The translations under genes were made by a program, and so were the position numbers. The notes under the pieces were generated by a model, which saw nothing but the letters and a program-made list of their open reading frames with translations, did no database searches and was not told the DNA's origin. This document shows, one piece after another, positions 58,116 to 64,000 of a stretch of 64,000 nucleotides of DNA. Origin of the DNA: Ophioderma brevispina (lineage: Eukaryota; Echinodermata; Ophiuroidea; Amphilepidida; Ophiodermatidae); the NCBI GenBank assembly GCA_023653785.1, contig JAMKCH010051647.1, positions 89,833-153,832 on the forward strand, given 5' to 3'. Within the stretch, counting starts at the first letter, position 1; every line of letters begins with the position of its first letter.

Positions 58116-59570
58116 TGGAATTCATCATCCGGAATGCACAATATCCGTGAAATAAGCAGCCATGTATTCTACGACGCTCATTCATTAGTTGTTTAAGTTG
58201 TCAGGGCATTCAAGTTAGAGGTCATTTTCCTTGAAGCTTCTTCTCGAGGTGGCAACTATTTCATCATGGACGGATAAAACTTAGCACTTCCATCTCGGCC
58301 GTTAAGTACATCTGGGATCCCAATTCGAATTAAAAAATCGGCTTATTTTTATGATAAATTCACGTTCGCCAGGTCTAGTTTTCTTAAACAATTAAACAAC
58401 ATAACTGTGCAAACATTTTGAACGGGCTTTATTTGCTTTAAAGGTGCCTGTTCTGATTTATTGTACCTAACTCTTTCTGCTACTGTGATACTGGGGTGAC
58501 TCCGCCATACCACAACCGTATTTTCGTAGACCTAAACTCTTGTGGGTTCTTTGGATAACGTGTTTAAACAAACATGCGCATTGGCCTAAAAAATATTGTA
58601 GCTGATATTATGGGCAACCATACAAAGAACAATTTTTGTTCTATAACACAGGAAATGTATGGAAACTGTGCAAACATTTTGAAAATGGGCTGTTATTGCT
58701 TTAAAGGTGCCTGTTCTGATTTATGTGTACCGTATTCTCTACTTGATACTCCGACATACATCCACAACCGTATTTCGTAGGACATAAACTTGTGGTTTCT
58801 TGGATAAACGTGATAAAACATGCTGCATTGGCCTAAAAAATATTGTACTGATATTTATGGGCAACCATACAAAGAACAGTTTTTGTTCTATATCACAGGA
58901 AATATATGGAAACCGAGGCCAGGGAAACATTAAGAGAAATATGGTCTTTTATATGGTATAAACGTAAAAAAAAAAAAAAAAAAAAGGGGGGGGGTATGGA
59001 ATTCATCTGGAATAGCCCAATAGCCGGGAAATAGCGCCATGTATGCTACGCTCATCCATTAGTTGTTTAATTGGTCAGGCAAGTCAAGTTAGAGGTCATT
59101 TTCTTGAAGCTTCTTGAGGTGGCACTATTTCATCATGGACGGATAAAACTTAGCACTTCCAGCTCTGCCGTTAAGTACAATCTGGGATCCCAATTCTAAT
59201 TACAAAATCGCTTATTTTATGATAAATTCACGTTCGCAGGTATAGTTTCTTAGACAATTACCAACATAACTGTGCAAACATTTTGAAAACGGGCTGTTAT
59301 TGCTTTAAAGGTGCCTGTTCTGATTTATGTGTACCGTATTCTCTACTTGATACTCCGACATACATCCACAACCGTATTTCGTAGGACATAAACTTGTGGT
59401 TTCTTGGATAAACGTGATAAAACATGCTGCATTGGCCTAAAAAATATTGTACTGATATTTATGGGCAACCATACAAAGAACAGTTTTTGTTCTATATCAC
59501 AGGAAATATATGGAAACCGAGGCCAGGGAAACATTAAGAGAAATATGGTCTTTTATATGGTATAAACGTC
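58113..59570. repeat. Near-identical block present two to three times
   Basis: 58113-58663, 58664-58975 and 59000-59570 share the same sequence (for example TGCAAACATTTTGAA and GTGCCTGTTCTGATTTAT). The second and third copies are almost identical over about 300 bp. The first differs from the third by dozens of one- and two-base indels but few substitutions. The 63-codon minus-strand frames at 58739 and 59343 are just this repeat. A poly-A/poly-G junction lies at 58966-58994. Confidence 0.8.
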
Positions 59571-59750
59571 GAGATGACTTCCATAAAAATTTGTAGGTCT
59601 TAAAGATAAACAAAACACGCCCTTTAACCAGGTAGCAACTCTTTTTTAACAAATTCAGGTTACGTGATGAAACCGCTGTTTTAGTTTACCCTTAATGTTT
59701 CTATACATTTATCGATGATATATCCAACGTGGTGGGAACGCCAAAATGGT

Positions 59751-60016
59751 GCAATCTACACGGAGCGCAGATCCAGATCCAGATCAGCATCACCGAGATC
59801 CAGATCTGAGATCCAGATCTACACGGGCGCAGACGACCCGCATGACCCACGCGCTCATCGTAACGAGGCAACAGGAGTCAGTTACGCGCAAGTAGTACGC
59901 GTAATTAACTGAATTGGCAGATCCAGATCACTACCGTGTAGATACAAAGAGTCTAGGGAATGCGGCTCCGGGGGGGGGAAATGCGGATCGATCTGGTCTG
60001 CGCCCTGTAGATTGCC
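59751..60016. mobile_element. MITE with GATCCAGATC repeats
   Basis: GCAATCTACACGGAGCGCAG near 59751 is mirrored by CTGCGCCCTGTAGATTGC ending near 60016. GATCCAGATC words recur at the left and CAGATC at the right. A 65-codon frame over it is not recognisable. Confidence 0.55.
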
Positions 60017-60774
60017 CCAATATGTCGACACATAATATCTAACCCATCGTAAGTTAATTTGAATATTTTGTGCGTAAAGTAAAATAAAATTACACTACAA
60101 ATCAACCATCAACTAAACCACCAAACAATAAAAAAGAAACCAATACAAAATTGTGCATCATTGGTATACGAAGCAGAGTGATAGAAACATAAAAAAGACG
60201 AGCCCAGGCCCCCGACAATTCAAAATTCTATCAACGATAATTATATTCAGAAAATACTTTCAAATTTCAAAATTATTATCGATATTTTCAATCAACCCAG
60301 ATTTCCGTATGATTATTTAATAGTTATCTTCCGTGTATGGAAACATTTGAGGGAATAATAGTAGTACAACTATTTTTTCTTTTCTAAGCCTCATTATCTA
60401 AAAGTATATCTATTATATTTCCGTTCCTCGTGAAACAAAAGAGTCCATTGGTACAATAATATATTATTTTTGGTCACCACACATAAACCCCATACTATTT
60501 CTTATGAAAGTGATTATTCCACATTTGGCTAAAGTTTCTATTCATTAACTTTTAGTGGTTAAACATCGATTTTTTTATAATCAAAGGAGAAAAAAACACA
60601 CCTTTTTTGGTCTTCATATTTGCATACTTATGACAATGTTATACATTTATATCATCATAAAGCAAGTCCGCTGTGTCACAGACATACAGGGACAAAATTA
60701 ATTAGGTATCAGAGCTCTTTGAGAATCTACCAAAATTTATATTGAATATTCATGAATGTCAAGGTCGATTTTCT
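60017..60774. other. Gene-free stretch
   Basis: AT-rich with no supportable feature. Confidence 0.4.
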
Positions 60775-61135
60775 ACTTAAAGGGTGATTGCCCGATTTAA
60801 GTATATATGCAAATTTTTCAATCGTGATTAATGGCATTAATCCCAACTTGCATCCCATCGGCCAAGCCTCTATTTCCTATCCTTTTTGACGTGGCGCCAG
60901 GAACGTCCATTTTGTAAGCCCCATAGAGTTCTATGTAATATTTATATTGGTCGATCCAACTTTGGTACATTTTTGTCTTTGCTCATGAACGCCCAACCAC
61001 ACATCATTAGCTCCAAAAGTCACAGAGTAAAGGAAAAAAATAGTCTAGCTTTCTTCTTAACCACTTCCGGTAAAATATGGGACTTCTGGGTACTCTAGGC
61101 CATTAACGATCGGATCATCATGTCCCTTTAAGTTG
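60775..61135. mobile_element. MITE-like element with CTTAAAGGG ends
   Basis: CTACTTAAAGGGTGATTGCC near 60774 and the mirror GATCCGATCG-type sequence with CCCTTTAAGTTG ending near 61135 are imperfect inverted ends. The ends resemble those at 4282, 5240 and 52829. Confidence 0.45.
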
Positions 61136-62207
61136 AACCGTAGCATATTGCGATACTGATATTAACTATTTAACTGTAAAAAAGCACTACTCACCATTTA
61201 AACAGCTTAAATATTCACAATAATAATATTTTCATAATCATAAAACTTGCCTCTTTCTGATTTCCTTTTTCGGCAAGTGTAAACGGCATCCAAACAGCAT
61301 GCACAAAATCATAAACATCATGCGCCAGTACTATTATTTAAACTGAAATATATCCTTAACATTCATAATTTATTTTGAGTCGTAAAGATCCAATAATAAG
61401 TGTATAGGTATTTGACGCCAATGGATTTATAGATGTATGTAATAATTTAATAACACCCATTTGCATCAGGGTTCTGGAAACAGCTTTTAACCATTTGGAT
61501 GTTGAATTTTTAAGTTAAAACCCCGCGAACCCCCCCCCCCCCCCCCTGGTGGGTGGATCAATATGCAAATGATCTCATTATATGCACAAATAAGTGTATG
61601 AGACACAGTGTATAGTATACTTGCATGTACCACTACCCATCTACCTATAGTTTTGTCCCAATTTACACATCATATGGTAGAAGCTAACCGTTTAAGTAAA
61701 AGAGCATGTATGCGAATGAGCTCACTAATATGCACAGATAATCATACATTGCATGGTATTACTTGCATGCAAACAATTCCCCTCGACCAGTTTCGTACAC
61801 CCCAAGTTCACCTTTTAAGTAAAAAATCCAATCAGAGAAAATATGAAAAAGAACTCAACTCATATTGCTTGCACTAGCTCTTACCTATACCGGCGTGCAC
61901 CATCCCTCACAAACAAGTTTCATTAATTCATACATTAGGTCATGTAGATAGTTCACATTTCTAGTAATGTACTAGTCAGAGCAAATTATGCAAATTCACA
62001 TGCATTAATATGCGCAAATATTGATGACATTATTTACAATTTAAAATGGTGTTCAATCATCTGAACGGAATTTTCTCCGTGACAATTTCTACACGAAAGT
62101 CAATCCAGTCTTCTTTTTTAGACCTGGGCCCTATTTTTATTTTACCTACAATTCTTTATAAATTCTTCGTCGAGCTATAAAAGCTTCAGAAAATCCACTC
62201 TTCTGGA
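61136..62207. other. Gene-free stretch with C-run and octamer-like words
   Basis: A C-run of about 18 lies at 61529-61546. Words close to ATGCAAAT with AATATGCAC-type partners recur near 61563, 61709 and 61984. No coding evidence for the 89-codon frame at 61608-61877. Confidence 0.4.
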
Positions 62208-63090
62208 AGTCTACCAAAACCGTTCAACGTAAAAAAACTACCAATTTTTAAAGAGTCGATCCGTATAACGTTAATAAGTTAAAAGCACCAGTATACTCAA
62301 GTGCGTCTGCCCCATTGGGCAAACTTGTCCCATTCTTTCATTTCCTAATTTCTTTGTTGAGAACTTTTGTGACATTCATTAAAGGAATCATAATCATTAG
62401 ACCAAATTGTTGATTTCAATAAATCCAACTCCGGCTTTTTTTCTTATGTTTAATTTGCAGTTTGAGTTTGGAATTAGTATTCCTTTTTCTTATCTTTCAT
62501 GAATGCTTTGATGGATTTTTATGAAATTTTCAAAATTTAATATTTCTTAGTTGCGTTTTTTTCCTTGCTTGATGTCTTGTTGTTGAGATGTCTTCATCTT
62601 GAATACAGCCCAATCTCCTTGTAACATTGTCCCCTTTTCCCAATGAACATGTGTTTCGATGGGATCCGCAGTCGACTGTTCTATAGAGTATGTTGGTTTG
62701 AGTTCTGTATGAGTCAATCACGTATGTTTCTGTGGTATTGTACTCAGTCTTTCTGTACGATACCCTACAGGAAGAAGGGTACAAAAGACCATAGGAAGGT
62801 CCAGCTGCTCTGGTTGTCTCACTTATGAAGAGGGGTTGTTTTGAAGCCCGGCCTTATTGCCTTAGCACCTCTAGCATGAAAACTAGAAATTATATTTGGC
62901 TGGTTTGGAGGTTGTGATGGTGGGAAACTGATATTTTCTTTTGCATTGTAGAAGAAATGGACCAGTTTGCCAATGGCAGACGCACTTGAGTACACTATGG
63001 TGCTCTCTTAACATTATTAATCAACTTTTATACGGCTCTACTCTTTTTAAAACTTGGTGTTTTTTACGTTGACCGTTTTTTGGTAGATTT
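62208..63090. mobile_element. Element with about 135-bp diverged inverted arms
   Basis: 62208-62342 (CTACCAAAACCGTTCAACGT, then ACTCAAGTGCGTCTGCC) matches the reverse complement of 62950-63090. The centre contains an unrecognised 84-codon minus-strand frame (62784-62530). It could be two inverted copies of a repeat or one long-armed element. Confidence 0.5.
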
Positions 63091-63349
63091 CATTTATTTT
63101 CTGTGAACATCAAGTAAGCTACCAATTTGAGATTTTATATAAATTATTATAGTTGGAAAATAAACTTTTAGTGTTTTGTTTGACATTAATTGTCCTCTCG
63201 TTACTGATATATTCAATTTTAAAGTTTCAGCATTTTAGGCACCCTTTTCAAAACCCCAAAAACCAATAATCAAAAGGAAAGGAATAAAAATTGTGGAAAG
63301 TGTATATTTTTTCCACCCATTCACATAACAGGAAAATGTTATAATCTGG

Positions 63350-63815
63350 TAATGCTATGTGCTATTCATACAGGTAACCTGTTGTACTGACTCAATGTAT
63401 ACACTGCAATACAGTGATATCATATCACAATAGTAAAATTATCCGCTTTGTTTCCGTAATAAAGTTATTTAGGATTAAATCAGATTTCCGCCCAACTCCT
63501 CTCCTCTCGCTAGTATAGTGGATAAGAGCATTGGTTTTTGTAATGCCGGTATCAACAGGTTCAATCCACCATGGCCTTTTTAAGATCAATTTATTTCAAT
63601 ATATTTTAGAATAACGTAAGAAACTCACTAGTCCATGTTGGAAATACGCGTGCACAATATGTTAAGGAAAGGAACACACGATAACAAACCACACACAGTC
63701 ACCATCTAACCACTGGTACCTGCTGTAGCAGCACTGTATGCAGTGATACATGAGTCAGTTATACAGGTACCTATGATAGCATTAACCAGTAAAACAGGTT
63801 CCTGCTATGTGAATT
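63350..63815. mobile_element. Fold-back repeat with a tRNA-like insert
   Basis: ACAGGTAACCTGTTGTACTG near 63370 and following are matched in reverse complement near 63720-63800 (GAGTCAGTTATACAGGTACC). Between the arms lies the tRNA-like sequence described separately. Confidence 0.45.
63501..63575 (+). mobile_element. tRNA-like sequence (SINE head or tRNA pseudogene)
   Basis: CTAGTATAGTGGATAAGAGC is a good A box and GGTTCAATCC a good B box, at tRNA spacing. A 5-bp anticodon-arm-like stem (CATTG/TAATG) encloses GTTTTTG. Position 37 would be T, and the acceptor stem does not pair, so it is not a functional tRNA. Confidence 0.5.
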
Positions 63816-64000
63816 GGGTCATTTTGTCTCTTGTGTGATAATACACGCCCAGGAACAGAATGGAAATCCTAAGGAAACCGCATGTTTTTTTCTACTATAA
63901 CTTATATATATCATGTTTTTTGTTTTTTTCTTGAAAAGTGGCATCTCTGCAAATTATCACATTATTATCGATATCACAGTCCAAATGTACAAACCGACGA

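Overview
This is eukaryotic, AT-rich, intron- and repeat-dominated DNA. The two recognisable host genes, together with the mix of tRNA-derived SINEs, many non-LTR retrotransposon families and short inverted-repeat transposons, fit a marine invertebrate. An ambulacrarian (echinoderm or hemichordate) or a cephalochordate is my best guess, but this is inference only. No prokaryotic gene, operon, CRISPR array or rRNA was seen.

Two host genes can be rebuilt from splice signals and reading phase, both on the minus strand. (1) A membrane-anchored collagen-like gene has three exons at 9341-9263, 6505-6248 and 3706-3240 and runs off the left edge. It encodes a cytoplasmic N-terminus, an acidic repeat, one transmembrane helix, a Gly-X-Y rod and the start of a short-chain-collagen-type C-terminal domain. 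(2) A Cys-loop ligand-gated channel subunit of nicotinic acetylcholine receptor alpha type has exons at 31871-31639, 31338-31025 and 24404-23882, giving the Cys-loop, loop C with paired cysteines, M1-M2 and M3-M4. A signal-peptide exon at 53180-53069, plus a leader exon ending at 53611, is probably its 5' end. The exon or exons between the signal peptide and the Cys-loop were not found.

Three of the six main coding exons need a one-base (or equivalent) correction to keep family sequence and splice phase. A duplicated block at 58.1-59.6 kb differs mostly by single-base indels. Both facts point to residual long-read consensus errors, although true gene decay is not excluded.

The rest is mobile and satellite DNA. 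0-3 kb holds a reverse-transcriptase remnant and a TTAA-flanked element with a nested MITE. 5-9.2 kb holds fold-back elements between the collagen exons. 9.4-12.3 kb is a 45-bp minisatellite broken by two transposons. 15.7-22.9 kb contains several MITEs with unusual internal palindromes. 25.9-30.7 kb, inside the receptor's M2/M3 intron, is a LINE with a 669-bp tandem triplication and a hAT-like insertion. 32.6-36.7 kb contains two old tandem-repeat families. 38-39.5 kb is a gag/LTR fragment. 42.4-47.2 kb is a nest of minus-strand LINEs and SINEs. 48.6-49.4 kb is a trinucleotide satellite. 50-52.5 kb has a piggyBac-like and a hAT-like MITE. 54-57.3 kb has two LINE remnants, a SINE and a MITE. 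58-64 kb is duplicated and inverted repeat material.
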